A stretch of DNA of 64,000 nucleotides from Tubulanus polymorphus (GCF_964204645.1 NC_134029.1:15826450-15890449), one strand, 5' to 3'. Positions 1 to 14,997 are shown, counted from the first letter of the stretch. Program-made: numbers and translations. Notes: generated by a model from the sequence alone, not told the origin.

Positions 1-562
1 TCAACATGCGAAAATGAAAACTTTTTGGCAATCCTTCAATACAGCGTAAAATGGATATAAAAACAATGGTTTATTAAAACTGCACGGTTTCACTGGTCGT
101 ATTAAAACCAATTAGACGTATGTGTTCAAAACATTAATGTATATTAATGTATATTATTCATCACATAGGAATCCCCGAATTGAGGGAAATCTATTATAGA
201 ATGTATTGTTTTAACACAGAAAACCCACAGTTAGATTGGTCTGGTAAAATCTATCATGTGGATTATTATGTACTATAAGACAAAGGACCCAATAGGTCGG
301 TACAATCTATCATGTGGAATGTATTAGTTATTACACAGGCAACCAGCTGTTTGATGGACCCAATAGATAGGTACAATCTATAAAATGTAATAGGCCCATT
401 ATCATTTATAGAAATATATTAATGTAATTGATTTAATGTATTTATATACATGTATCTACCCTAGATACATCTTCTGCCCAAAAACTGAGCTTGGTCAGAA
501 TTAACATGGTTGACTGGTGGCCATTTCTGTTTGCTGAAATCAGCACTTTCTTACTCATTTTT

Positions 563-593
563 AGCCCACTTGGGACTTTAGTCCCAGCGGGCT
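563..593. repeat. Short imperfect hairpin inside the repeat family
   Basis: The arms agccc...gggac and gtccc...gggct pair across a short TTTA-type loop. The hairpin sits in front of a pyrimidine-rich 'cgtccgtcgtctgtccgtccg'-like stretch. It is probably a structural part or boundary of the dispersed repeat, not a gene signal. Confidence 0.5.
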
Positions 594-1139
594 ATTGCGT
601 TCACTTTTCGTCCGTCGTCTGTCCGTCCGTCTGTAGACGGAATCCAGTTATTTTGGGAAGTTTTGAAGACGCTTCAAGGTAACGTCTTGATATTTGGGAT
701 ACACATGTATCTACCCTAGACACATCTTCAGCCCAAAAACTGGCCCTGTCAGAATCAAGATGGCCGACTGGCAGCCATTGTTGTTCGCCAAAATCAGCAC
801 TTTTTACACATTTTTGATCTTTTTGAGAGAAATTTTGAAGACGCTTCGATCAATTACCTTGATCTTTCGGATATATGTGAATCCCCCCAGGGCCCATCAA
901 CATAACAAAAATTGGGTCGGTCGGACTCGAGATGGCCGTCCTATGACCTTTTTAGTACCCAAAAATGTTAATTTTTGCCCGAATTCTGAGTCCTGTAGCT
1001 TCCTACTGGTTTGCCATTTCTCATTGCAATTTGTGATGGGTATTCTTTGGAAAGGGATGTTTTATACCTGAGACAGGTATTTTTCATCAGCCAATTATGA
1101 CGCAATTGGCGGCCATCTTGGTCTCACCAGTACTCATTC

Positions 1140-1775
1140 GTAAATGGGAAAAAGTTTTTCCACATTATATTGATACCTAAGCGTATTTTGGTACCACATT
1201 CAATTAGAAAGTTGTAGCTCATAACATGTTCTATGATTATGGTGTGTTGCAAGGTAATTAGATTTTGTATATGGCCACCAGGGGGCGTTGAATAATACAA
1301 TATCTTAGCATTTCTTTATTATATTTGTACCTATGTATATTTTGTAACCACAATCAATTGGAAAGTTGTAGCTCATGACATCATCTATGATTGTTGTGAG
1401 TTTTAAGGACATTAGTTTTTCTATATGGTCACCAGGGCGCGTTGAATAGTAGAATAACTAAGTATTTCCTTATTATATTGGTACCTAGGCATATTTTGTT
1501 ACCATGATCAATTGCAAAGTTGTAGTTCATGACATGTTCTATGATTGTGGTAAGTTTTGATGTCATTGGGTTTTGAATATGGTCTCCAGGGGGGGTTGAA
1601 TAGTAGAATAACTTAGTATTTCCATATCAAATTGGTAACGAGGCATATTTTGTTATCACAATCAATTACAAAATCGTAGCTGCTGACATGTTCTATGATT
1701 GTGGTGAGTTTCAAGGTCATTGGTTTTTGTATATGGTTGCCAGGGGGCGTTGAATATTGAAATTGTTAGATTGTT
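1140..1775. repeat. Degenerate tandem repeat, unit ~154 bp
   Basis: The marker 'accagggggcgttgaat' or a close variant recurs near 1276, 1430, 1584 and 1740, a spacing of about 154-156 bases. Each unit also has 'attttgttaccacaatcaat', a 'gttgtagctcatgacat' segment and 'tgtatatggt'. Units have diverged by substitutions and small indels, so the array is old. Confidence 0.8.
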
Positions 1776-2569
1776 GAGCATTTGGAACCACTTCCCAAGT
1801 GGGCATGGTGTCCCTGGACCCCTAGTTGAAGTTTTCAAGGGAATTTTGAAGACTCTGATCAATTACCTTGATCTATCAGATTGTATACCCGAAGGGTGCA
1901 TCGGCATGAGAGAAATTTTTGGTCAATCAGACGCAAGATGGCCGTCCTGTGACCTTTTTTCGTACCCAAAAAATATCAATTTTGGTCTCAATTTCAACCA
2001 CTACTCAATTGCTTATGCATGTTCATATTTTTAATTTTCACAGGAAAATGGACCACCAAGTTCGATACAATTGGTGTGAAAGATTCCAATCAATCCGCAG
2101 TTGAATCACATAGAGAGAGTCTTATGGTAGATATGAGTCAACTTTCCGCAACTGATGGTAAATCAGTTTAGTTATTTCATACCTTTTTAGCCCACTAGGG
2201 AACGAAAGTCAATTTTTTTGGGATATTTCTCTAAAACTTTTGAACACATACCTGAATTTGATCTTCATACTACCAGTGAAACGGTTATATTCGGGGTTGA
2301 CCGTAAATCAATTTTAACAATATGTTTCCGCGCCTACCATTTGAAATTATAATCAAATCATCAAAAATCAATGGTTCGTAGGTATGGAAACTCAGGACGC
2401 ATATTGTTAGAATTTCAAAAATGGCTTATTTTTTCTCATTTCAACATGCGAAAATGAAAACTTTTTGGCAATCCTTCAATACAGTGTAAAATGGATATAA
2501 AAACGATGGTTTATTAATACTGCGCAGTTTGACTGGTCGTATTAAGGGTGCTCCTATCCCTTAATTATC

Positions 2570-3180
2570 AAAATTTTCCATTTTCGACATTATATTGATA
2601 CCTAAACATATTGTATTACCACAATCTATTGAAAGTTGTAGCTCATAAGGTGTTCTATGATTTTGGTTAGCTTCAAGGTCATCGGTTTTTGTATATGGTC
2701 ACCAGGGGGCGTTAAATAATACAATAACTTAGTATTTCTATATTATGTCTGTACCTATGCATATTTTGTTACCACAATTAATTGCAAAGTTTAGCTCATG
2801 ACATCGTCTATGTATGTGGTGAGTTTTAAGGACATGAGTTATTATATATGGTCACCAGGGGCGTTGAATAGTATCTAGGCATATTTTGTTACCATGATCA
2901 ATTGCAAAGTTGTAGTTCATGACATGTTCTTTGATTGTGGTGAGTTTCAAGGTCATTGGGTTTTGCATATGGTCACCAGGGGGCATTGAATAGTAGAATA
3001 ACTTAGTATTTCCATATTAAATCGGTAACGAGGCATATTTTGTTATCAAAATCAATTACAAAATCGTAGCTGTTGACTTATTCTAATTGATTGTGGTGAG
3101 TTTCAGGGTCATTGGTTTTTGTATCTGGTTACCAGGGGCGCTGAATATTGAAATTGTAAGATTGTTGAGCATTTGAAACT
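2570..3180. repeat. Second array of the ~154 bp tandem repeat
   Basis: Same unit as at 1140-1775, with markers near 2699, 2853, 2975 and 3127. The third interval is only about 122 bases, so one unit carries an internal deletion. The array is in the same orientation as the first and lies at a similar place in the larger duplicated block. Confidence 0.78.
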
Positions 3181-4110
3181 ACCTGGCATGGTGTCACTGG
3201 ACTGCTAGTTTACTTATTTTTGAAGTTTTCATGGGAAATTTTGAGGACACTCTACTTGATCTATCAGATTGTATTCCTGAAGGGTGCGTCAGCATGAGAG
3301 AGATTTTGGGAAAATCGGATACAAGATGGCCGTCCTGTGACCTTTTTGTACCAAAAAATGTGACGTTATTACCACAAGAAATTGCAAGTTGTGCCAGTGC
3401 ATGAAATGCTCTATCTTAATGGTAATTCTTGACATTTGCAGATTGTCAGGTATTTCACCAAGTACTTACTAATCACCTTGAGGGACCCAATATGTTTGTT
3501 AAAGTCTATATTCATACTGAATATATATTATTTTTCACATGCCCCGTTTGAGGGAAATCTATGATAGAATGTATTTATAACACAGTAAACCCAAAGTTAG
3601 ATTGGTCTGGTCAAATCTATCATATGGATTATTTTGTATTATTAGGGCCCAACAGGTCGGTACAAACTATCATGTGGAATGTATTAGTTATTACAGAGGA
3701 AACCATCTGTTTGATTGACCCAATAGATAGGTACAATCTATAATCTATAATCTATAAAATGTAATAGGCCCTATATCATTTATAAAAATATATTAATGCA
3801 ATTGATATAATTTATTTATATACATGTATCTACCCTAGATACACTTTTTTACAAAATACTAGCTTAGTCAGAATCAACATGGTTGACTGGCGGCCATTTT
3901 TTGTTTGCTGAAATCAGCATTTTTAACTTATTTTTGAAGTTTTCAAGGGAAATATTGAGGACACTCTGCTTGATCTATCAGATTGCATTCCTGAAGGGTG
4001 CGTCAGCATGAGAGAGATTTTGGGTCAATCGGATGCAACATGGCCGTCCTGAGTTTCAAGGTCACATGAGCAATTGTAATTTAAAACATAACCAATACAT
4101 ATTCTTCAGA

Positions 4111-4800
4111 TTATTCTCGGGTCGAAATTCAATATTATGATGTAGTGCAAAGTTGCAGATTATGTCCCTATGAACATGTACATCAAGTTTTACAGGGATG
4201 CATTATTCATCATGGTCACCAAGCAGTGCTCAATATCAATGGTTGAAATTAACCGTAATAACATTTGAAAGCAGTTTAGTTTTACTAGTATATCATAAAG
4301 AATATATAAAGTTTAAAGGTCATACCTTTTTCGATATGCTGCCAGGCTGAGGCGATGTTTAATATACATACAATATAATAGTGCACTTCCCGAGTTTCAA
4401 TGTCACAATTTTGATATCCCTACCCAGGTAGCTTACTTTCAAAAAGGTTAATTTAAATAGCTCAAGTACCTGAACAAGTAGTGCCTCCCACTTTGACTGT
4501 GCACGTATGTTTTATATAATTTGACGGGTCATGTATTCAAATTGGTCAATTAAGGGAAAAAATGATACCTTGTTTCTCCGCTCTACCTAGCTTAAAGTTA
4601 ATTTACCCTGCAGCCTATCTACCCAGTACATTATTTTTCTAATCACTATCAGGCATACAATTATAGACCCTGCAGCTATAGAAATGAACTGATTACAAAT
4701 TTTATTGGAATTTACACTATTTCCCGGCAGCTGCAGAGAAACAAAGTATCATTTTTTAACCTAAACCAAATATAGAAATAAATGAATTTTCTTTCTTTTA
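4111..4800. other. No recognisable feature
   Basis: AT-rich non-coding sequence. I see no long open frame, RNA gene or clear repeat. A polypyrimidine stretch and TTTTAATAG at the right edge could act as a splice acceptor for the SANT-like segment that follows. Confidence 0.5.
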
Positions 4801-5029
4801 ATAGGCAGAATGAAAACACGAAGGCGCTGGTCATCGGATGAAGATAAAATATTTCATACGATCTTGCATTCGTTCCAACAGAATGCCTAATCGTGAACTT
4901 TTGGACGAAGCCACTAAAATGCTGACAAAGAAAATTATAAAAAAGAGAAAGATTCCAAATAAACTTATAATGATGTATGATCCAAGTGTTTGTGTTAAAT
5001 TCACAGGCTTTACCCAAATATCGATTTGA
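4801..5029 (+). pseudogene. SANT/Myb-like domain fragment, frameshifted
   Basis: After a possible acceptor (TTTTAATAG) one frame reads a basic stretch, then RRWSSDEDKIFHTILHSF, with the Trp and acidic residues typical of the first helix of SANT/Myb-like domains. It hits a stop. A second frame, one base off, continues from about 4883 with MPNRELLDEATKMLTKKI and then a Lys-rich stretch, as expected for the second half of such a domain. The two halves suggest one exon broken by a single indel. Such domains occur in host regulators and in transposon-encoded proteins. The context is repeat-rich, so a transposon relic is likely. Assignment rests on residue pattern only. Confidence 0.35.
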
Positions 5030-5149
5030 TTTTTCTAGGAACCGTATACACATTAGACTGCGCTAAACTTGGATAATTCCTAATTATTGATGTATAGACA
5101 AACATGAGATCAAAATTGAACTGATCCCGATTAGCCAATGATAACAATT

Positions 5150-5224
5150 GAAACCTATTCAATTCTCAACCCCTTCTGACAAAGTTTGATTTAAACTTTG
5201 TCAGATGGGGTTGATATAGGTTTC
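5150..5224. repeat. Long near-perfect hairpin
   Basis: An inverted repeat about 75 bases long. The outer arms gaaacctat/ataggtttc and inner arms caacccc...tctgacaaagttt / aaactttgtcaga..ggggttg surround a 5-base loop (gattt). Few mismatches separate the arms. It could be a short foldback element or a hairpin RNA source. No flanking target duplication is evident. Confidence 0.7.
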
Positions 5225-8203
5225 GATAATACAAGACATAGTGGAATTAGGATTAAGGCCTACGTGTATGCGCAAGCACTCTTCGATTTTGAAGGATAAA
5301 CTACATGTATATTGATGACTATGCTGAGTTGATTTAGTAATTTGGTGAATTCAAAGGAAGGAACAGTGCAGGAACTTCCTCACATTGCCAAACGTTTCCA
5401 TGTGGATATGCAGCGGCACTTGAATATGCCATATTACATGAATCCATACATCCCTTCCATTCTCTTGGATTATGCCAATGCAGTACCGTGAAAACAGAAA
5501 ATAAAACAATTATTTCACAGGAAACCACTTAGAATGGTCTATTAAAGTCTCCCATATGGGTATCGGAATGTATAAGTTTGATATAAGACCATATTTGACC
5601 CAATAGATAGTACAATCATGTATCATGTGATATATATTAGTTACTACAGAAAACCAACTGTTTGATGGACCCAACAGATAGGTACAAATATCAAAAGAAA
5701 TATATTAGTTATTACTGAGGGCCCCAATATGTCTGTTTAATATTATCTCATAAACTCAACAGTTTGAAACGGGGGAAATCTTATGATATGAAATGAGAGA
5801 CTACGTAGAAAAAACCAGTGCCTGTGGCTACTAGTCGACAATTTCTAAATTAATTTTCCTGTGCGATTTGGTTTCGTACAATTGAGAGACTACTTTTTTC
5901 AGTAGGGCATTTTTTGGATCACATCACTGGAAATTGGCTTGTGCTTTTGGGCCCCTTCGTTGGTTATCTACAAATGTTTCATATAAGCTATCGACCACAA
6001 TGCTGACACCGTGATGGTCAGAAACTGACCAATTGAGATATGATCCCCGAGTCTGAACGATTCAGACTTCGAATATCGGAAATTTCTCAAGCCATGTTTG
6101 TTTACAAACTACCAAGTATTCATCATTGCAAATTCATAAGCTGACCAACACTGACCACTACTGACGAATTACAATTTCACGAACGTGAGAACGATATACC
6201 GCGTTTGGTGTGAAACTAGAAAAGATTCGCCATTGAAGATTCATAAATTGACCATTGACCACCGATGACCAATTCAAAAAGAATAAGATCACAATACAAT
6301 GATTTACCCCCACTTTCATCCAATCAGCACGATACCATTTAATTGAATCATTAAACGCATTGGGCTTCTGATATTTGAAATCATTTGTTACAATGAAGTT
6401 GATCCTAAGACTTGATCACCTGCGCTACAGAAAACGTACAAGACGAAATTTTAAGATTGTAAAATCCGATTAGGTGATCGTCATTATGACGACAGCTCCA
6501 TCACTGTAATTCTTAAGAGATTAGAACCACTTCTGGGTCGTCACTACAATTAAACTTTGACTCGAAATAATGTTTAATTTACTAATTTGAATAAGCAGTT
6601 CAAACTTGGGACTCATAAGGTGATGACCCAATAGACCTGTACATAATGTTTCCGCAGTTTGAGGCACCCAATAAGTCTGTTAAATCTATGGAATATATAA
6701 TTTTTAGTATGAAACCATATAGGTCCCAATAGGTAAGTAAAGTCTACCATATGAATATATATAAAATTATGTACCGTACAGTAATATCAGGATACACAGC
6801 CGACATCGGGGATTCGTGATTTAAAATATTCACATCTTAGATGAATTCTAGAGGCCATAAGAGCTAATTTTGACCACTTTGACCAATTTTCTAGATGTCA
6901 TAAGAGCTAATTTTTTTAAAAATACATTTTCTTTTCTTCCAAATTTCCTAGATCCGCCTGGTAATGAAAATGTCATCTTAGGTACCGGGTATACGATTGA
7001 TACTATTGAGTCAAAACTTCATCAAAATCGAAAACAAATGGTTCAATTGGATCGAAGATTTAGATTTGTTTAAATCCGTTTACTGGGCAACTTTCATGAA
7101 AAAAACCTGCCTGGTTCAGTGCGGCCGCCTACCGTAAACACTTGTTTTTCTGGTCATTCCACCTGATGATGGCTGTGGTTTCATAGTAATAAATTTGATC
7201 GTATAATTTTAAATTTGAAGTGTAGGATTTCTTCATTTATCTACAGTATACACGGATTATAGTGTTTATTCGACATCTATTAAGCAATCCTTTAGCTAAG
7301 ACTATCTCAGTGGTTATTATTTTGGCATTTCACTGTCAAAGGGTGATCTTACAACAACTTAAATTGGACAGCTCATATATGACCAAACTCAAACTTGTTC
7401 TTGTTGCATGTGGCCCGTACACAGAAAATCCCAACTGCTTTAAATATCACCGTATTTGTGCCTCAGAACAAAATGCTGCTGTTTGCAATTCGGACTAATT
7501 TGATACTCCCCCCCCCCCCTTAAATGCAGAATAACATTTATTATGGCGTCTTGGGTTATTCAATTATTGGTGCGGCATGTCGCTTTACGGTCGCAGGTGG
7601 CACGTCCCTGATCGAGTAGCAAGGCGTTCGCGTTCGGTATTTTTGAAAAGCGTCGGCTGTTTGCGAGGCCGGTGGTGTATCGGAGGGTGCGAGGCTGGTT
7701 GTGTATCGGGGGTGTATGGAGATGACTATTACAAAGGAAACACACCGTTCTGTTGGTCTCGAAATCATATACCGGGTACCCGATATACCGGTATGCTATT
7801 TAAGTTTTATACAAGACCCAATAAGGACTGTCGTGCCCCGAATTCTCTGCTGGTGCTTGAGTCCCAGGTCTCAAATGGTCGTTCTATCTATCATGTGGAA
7901 TGGCATGCAATGGGCTATAACACATTGAAAACCCAATATTCGAGGGACTGTGTGGTGTGTGTGTGTAATGGTCCTATGGATCAGTTTCGTATAAAAACAT
8001 GACCCACTAATACTGTATCAGATTAGTGTGGAGTATATATTTGTTACGAAAGCGTCGACTTATTTCGCAATATCCGAGTCTAAATTCATTTATTTGTCTA
8101 TCCATTAATAAATCAGCCATACCTTTTTCATCAAAATGAACAATACATGAAACAGCATATTTGTATAACAAAATCGTCAACCGGTCGCATAACGAAGGCC
8201 TGG
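5225..8203. other. No supported gene
   Basis: AT-rich intergenic or intronic sequence with short unsupported open frames. A C-only run lies at about 7508-7519. The motif family 'caatagataggtacaatctat' seen at 360 and 3720 recurs weakly near 5600-5740 and 6640-6760, so diverged copies of the first-block repeat extend here. The frame at 7577-8002 is GC-richer and open for 141 codons, but has no recognisable domain. Confidence 0.45.
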
Positions 8204-8221
8204 TAGGATCTTATGAAAATG

Positions 8222-8365
8222 GTACACGTGTATTTAGCTAAATACACGTGTAATATGAAATTACACGTGTACTTTTGACGTGTATTTTGAAATACACGTG
8301 TAACTTAGGACGTGTATTTTAAAAACACGTGTAAATTCATATGTGGCTTCTGAAATACACGTGCA
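8222..8365. repeat. Left array of TACACGTGTA palindromes
   Basis: About six full copies of the 10-base palindrome, or one-base variants, plus two half copies (gacgtgta), at irregular spacing. The core CACGTG is the canonical E-box bound by bHLH-ZIP factors. Whether any protein binds here is unknown. Confidence 0.75.
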
Positions 8366-11300
8366 ATCTGGATGCATGTACTAGGCTAAAAAATTATACA
8401 TGTACCTTGTTTCTCATAATTGGTCACTTTTGTAAACTGTAATAAAATTTGAAATTACATCATTTAGCTTCACATGATTTTATTAAAAGTAAGATTGTGC
8501 ATGTAATGTTCGAGGAATTGAAGGAATCTCCTGTCTTTTTAATTGTTTGATCCTCATTTAGTAGTTTTTTCCAGGATGCCGTGTCAAAAGTCATGTTGTT
8601 TGTCCTGTATTGACTAGATTGGATCCTGTATGAATGAAGCACATGTCTTTGTTGCCCCTTGAATAAATCCAAAAACTGTTTCACAAAAATCATGATCTGA
8701 ACAAAAAATTTTGGATATTTTTCATTTATTATCAAGATAACTAGAGGCTTAGGGGACTGCCCAAGCCCCGAATTACAATGTTATTTATGAAAAATGTTGA
8801 ATATATTGCTGTCACCAGCTCGAAGTGTTCTGCTTTCCTTGTAGGCCCATTCATTAATTTTGCTAGCTAGCTCTTCTTAGCCGAGGAGTCTTTTCAGTTG
8901 TTCATTAACGGGCATGTACACAAAAAAATGTCCTTTTTCCTCTAATGTTGCCTTATCATACTGTATAACACATAATGAACATTTGTATCATACCTGCAGT
9001 TTTTTGAATAATGTCTTATATACAGGGCAGTAATATTTGTTCACCTCCGGACATAGAGAAAATCTTTTGAAAATAGGCTAATTAGAACTGCGTAGAACCG
9101 CTTCTCAGTAACAGTAAATTCAACTGATCCAACAATCCAGTCAAAACAGTTGAAGTGGATCCAGCTTTGAGGGAGAACGCCATAATAGTAGTAACAGCCC
9201 CACGATGGTTCACCTCAGCATTTGTGTGGAGAGGATCATCTATTTCCATCAATGAGCTGTGGCTGCAAAACAGATTAAACATTTTTGTGATTGGTCAAGT
9301 TCATATCGGATGAGTAGATTGGCAATTAAGATTGCATTTTTAGTCATAAGGCACTGTATTACTAACTTACGTTGTCATAACCATTGTCTGCATTATTGGT
9401 GGATTGTGGCCATTTTCAATTCTTCCAGATTCTCAAAATCCACTTCTTGAAAAATCGAAATGTCCATCATTTAGCAACATATTACCATCTACAAAACAAA
9501 AAGTAATTTGAGATTAAATTATTCCCAAATAGAACCCATATAGAACTTAAGGCTACAGTAGGCCTATACGACGTAGGTTGATTTCCAGCTAGCGATTTTG
9601 TAGCCTATTGTTGCGATGAACAGTAAACCTCATGCATAACATACCAGATCGGACCTGGATTAAAAGATTACCTAACGACATTAACATTAAACTAAACAAT
9701 TGACCTATGCAATTGCATAATTCTCCATGTCTCTTGTTTGTCCTGTCAACTTTATTGAACTGTCAAACCAATAATATACATGTTTATTGATATTGATAAG
9801 GACCAATAAAGTCAATTTGATTTGCTTACATTTAAAATGATCTTACCTTCAAATGTTTAACATGTAGGCCTACTCGCGTATTTTAACTGGCCTTTTTACT
9901 TGCAATTTCTTTTTCAAACTCCATGCTTGCAAAAGACGAATTCGGTTGGTGTATATCGATATTTACGGGTAATTTTCCACTAAAAAGCGCATCTTTGTGT
10001 TATTTGTCTTCCATTTTGGAACACTACCAAAATGAAAACCTCACTGACGAACTGACGAGCTCTAGATAAATGGTTTTCATGAACAGAAAAACAACCTAGA
10101 CAAAATAATCTCATCTAAATGTTGAATTAAATAGTTAGAGGCCTTATTCATGCACCTTTTTGTCTATTTTTATAATACAGCGTATATTAAAATGAGCGTC
10201 ATTTCTTCACTGAATCGTTATTTTCAATTTACTTAATTGATTTTGCCTTAGCTTCATAATAACCCTTAGTATAAGTAATTTTTGCTAATTAAATATCACT
10301 TAACACGATTATTTTTTAATTCTAATAGAACTAAAATGCAGACATAAAACTTATTAATAATTAAATAATTTATTTCAATTAAACTCCCAAGCACCCCTGC
10401 GCGGTGGCAGCCATATTGCCATTGTTAAGCAACACGTTTTCACAGGTTTTCACGATCTATTCTATTCTCATAATGATTGCAAAACGCAATAATGGATGAC
10501 AATCAGTCCATAAAAGGGGATCATTGACAACTGGGCCGAAAGTGACACTGCTTCTTTGTTTGAGGTCAAACACATAGTGGATCATTGAATGGATCATTGA
10601 AGTAGATTCATTAGAATGGATTGGAACGGAAGTGAAAGAACAAAAAAGTCGAAGGCCATTTATTTATTATTATCCCGCGTATAAAGGACGCGTTGTGGAT
10701 TGTTCAGGTATGATTATTGTTATGTAGTAAAGTAAAGGTTTATAGGTCACTAAAAGAATATGTTTATTGGAATGAAAAGCAACATGACCTAGTATTGAAT
10801 TGAATTTGAATTAGTTAGCATAGTATTAGTTACTTTAGTAGGCCTTAAATGATTGAATGTCCAGTGAAAAAATTGTAAATGATCATTCCAATTGTGAGGG
10901 ATAAAAACGGAGTGTCTTTGGTGTTTATGCATCCAATCTAAAAACTGCAGGGTCATTTAGATTTTGTTGTGCGCCCATCATCGCCATTAAACTTGTATGC
11001 TGGACATGAAATTAGGTCGCTGTCGGAGTTTCGACTGGGGGCAAAAACGACGTTAGTGCAATCAATTCTTGACCATTTTTTTTCAAACTTTATAGGGTCT
11101 ACACCAATAAGAATTGATCCAAGGACAGACACTATAAAATTGGAATTCCCGTTTTTTTGGCTTAAAAATGTGTCCACTGGGGGATTGTTGGAAAACGATG
11201 TTAGCGCGAGAGAGCCTTCAATGCTCTTGATATTTAAGTTACACACATATCTATCCTAGACATGTCTTCAGCCCAAAACTGGTCCGAATCAAGATGGCCA

Positions 11301-11629
11301 ACTGCATTGGCCATTTTCGTTCCCCAAAATCATCACTTATGCAATTTTTTGAAGTTTTCAATGGAGATTTTGAAGATGAAGATGGCCATCTTGACACAAG
11401 ATGGCCATCATGTGACCTTTTTTGTACCCAAAAAGGTCATTTTTGCCTTTGAAATTTGTGATGGGTATACATTTCTTAACAATCTAAAACATACGAGACA
11501 GATTTTTTGGATCAGTCAAGCATGACACATTTGGCAGCCATCTTGGTGTCATCAGTTCTCATTCGTAGATAGAAGAAGGTTTTTGAAGGAAAATATCGAC
11601 AGGTTTTGACTTATAGTCTTGATATTTGA
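8366..11629. other. Interior of putative element; no convincing gene
   Basis: Mostly AT-rich and non-coding. Weak exon-like pieces on the minus strand are noted separately at 9082-9290. Around 10970-11530 the sequence matches the repeat family of the first 4 kb ('catgtcttcagcccaaaactgg', 'aagatggccatc..gtgacc'), so an older dispersed repeat lies within this interval. Confidence 0.45.
9082..9290 (-). CDS. Possible exon, unrecognised protein
   Basis: On the minus strand a frame of 66 codons follows a pyrimidine-rich tract and a CAG. About 90 bases further upstream on that strand another open piece ends at AACGTAAGT, a good donor consensus. The two could be consecutive exons. The peptide includes NHRGAVTTIMAFSLKAGS and a Leu-rich end. 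I do not recognise a family. It may be a host exon or a piece of a transposon gene. Confidence 0.2.
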
Positions 11630-11960
11630 TAATTGTTACCACTGTTGTAGTATTCACCTCATGTGGAATTGGGGTTACCCAGGTTTTTGTTCTCACCACC
11701 AGGGGGAGTTGAGTATTGAATTATATACAATTTGTCTAATTTATTTTGGTACCTATGAATACATTATAACATCGATCAATTGTAAAATTGTAGCTTGTGA
11801 CATGTTCTATGATTGTGGTGAGTTTCAATGTCCTGTTTCTATTTCATTATGTTGATTGTTTAGCATTCGTAACCATACGGGAATGGTGTCCCTAGACCCC
11901 TTGTTTTTCATCAGGTGGCGTTGAACATTGAAATTTCCAGATTGTCAAGCAATTCACCAT
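11630..11960. repeat. Isolated copy of the ~154 bp repeat unit
   Basis: The markers 'ccaccagggggagttgagtatt' (split here by a mismatch relative to the arrays), 'cttgtgacatgttctatgat' and 'tggtgagtttcaatgtc' match the tandem units at 1-3 kb. A further partial unit ('caggtggcgttgaacattga') lies near 11915. This is a dispersed copy of the same family. Confidence 0.65.
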
Positions 11961-12356
11961 ATGGCTTATAATCAAGTCATTAAGAGTGAAAAAACTTAGC
12001 TGTTATATGCAGAAGACTGTTAGAAAAAGCTATATAATTTAATCATCATCCCAAGCAGCTGAAGTTGATTTATTTATCCTCGTAAAGAAATCATTGTATA
12101 CTTTTGCTTAATTTTTTTCAAATGGTTATCATTTCAGAACAATGTCGAAAGGAGAAGGGTGCAAAAGAGGCCAACATAAGACATGCAATTACTCAAAAAT
12201 TTATAAAATTTATGAAGATGAATAAATCAGTTAGTATGGAAAATGTGAATCTCTTGAGTGTTCATTCTAAACAGCACATAGATTAAGGAGATTTCCTCAC
12301 ATGGTGGTTTGATTTGAATTCAACAAAAAATGGCAATCAAAGACACATGTATTTAG

Positions 12357-12812
12357 CATGAAGTACACGTGTAAGACACGTGTAATATTGGATGAAATAC
12401 ACGTGTAATTAGGATAAAGTACACGTGCAACACTGGATGAAATACACGTGTAATTAGGATGAAGTACACGTGTAATTGGGATAAAGTACATGTGTAATAC
12501 AGGATGAAATACACGTGTAATAAGGATGAACTACACGTGTAGTTAGGATGAAGTACACGTTTAATTTGGATGAAGTACACGTGTAATACACGTGTAATTA
12601 GGATAAAGTACATGTGTAATACAGGATGAAATACACGTGTAATAAGGATGAACTACACGTGTAGTTAGGATGAAGTACACGTGTAATTTGGATGAAGTAC
12701 ACGTGTAATACACGTGTAATTAGGATGAAGTACACGTGTAATTGGGATAAAGTACACGTGTAAAATTGGGCCAATTTTACACGTGTATTTTCATTTACAA
12801 TTACACGTGTAC
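12357..12812. repeat. Right array of TACACGTGTA palindromes (about 22 copies)
   Basis: About 22 copies of the palindrome, with variants tacatgtgta, tacacgttta and acacgtgca, occur about every 20-23 bases. They are separated by 'attaggatgaag'-type spacers. A 120-base block at about 12478-12598 is repeated almost exactly at 12598-12718, so the array has grown by segmental duplication. Open frames read through it (VYF, ITRVLH repeats) are artefacts of the DNA repeat. Confidence 0.85.
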
Positions 12813-12826
12813 CATTTTCGTAAGAT

Positions 12827-14997
<2,171 letters not shown>

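Larger units (their letters stand above)
1..4110. repeat. Block of interleaved dispersed repeats
   Basis: No gene is visible here. Long stretches recur within the block: the first ~85 bases return at 2441-2525, and 170-520 returns, diverged, at about 3545-3900. Segments containing 'gatggccgtcctgtgacc' occur near 928, 1938, 3325 and 4030, and again near 11400. The order of segments differs between the copies, so this looks like accumulated, internally rearranged copies of one or two repeat families. Short open frames here repeat each other and look like by-products of the repeat. Confidence 0.75.
8204..12826. mobile_element. Putative DNA element bounded by inverted E-box palindrome arrays
   Basis: The left edge (8204-8237) and the right edge read on the other strand (12826-12793) share about 25 bases: ATCTTA, then T or C, then GAAAATGG and the first TACACGTGTA palindrome. 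Inside both edges lie arrays of that palindrome. This is the layout of a DNA transposon with terminal inverted repeats and subterminal repeats. The interior has no recognisable transposase, so a complete element would be non-autonomous. The alternative is two independent copies of one short repeat inserted in opposite orientation. No target-site duplication was found. Confidence 0.4.

Noticed and set aside
7577-8002. 141-codon open frame
   Set aside because: No domain, no splice context I trust, and unusual composition for a protein. Likely chance.
8222-12812. CRISPR-like array from regularly spaced palindromes
   Set aside because: The repeats are 10 bases with similar, non-unique spacers in an animal genome. 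It is a satellite or subterminal repeat.
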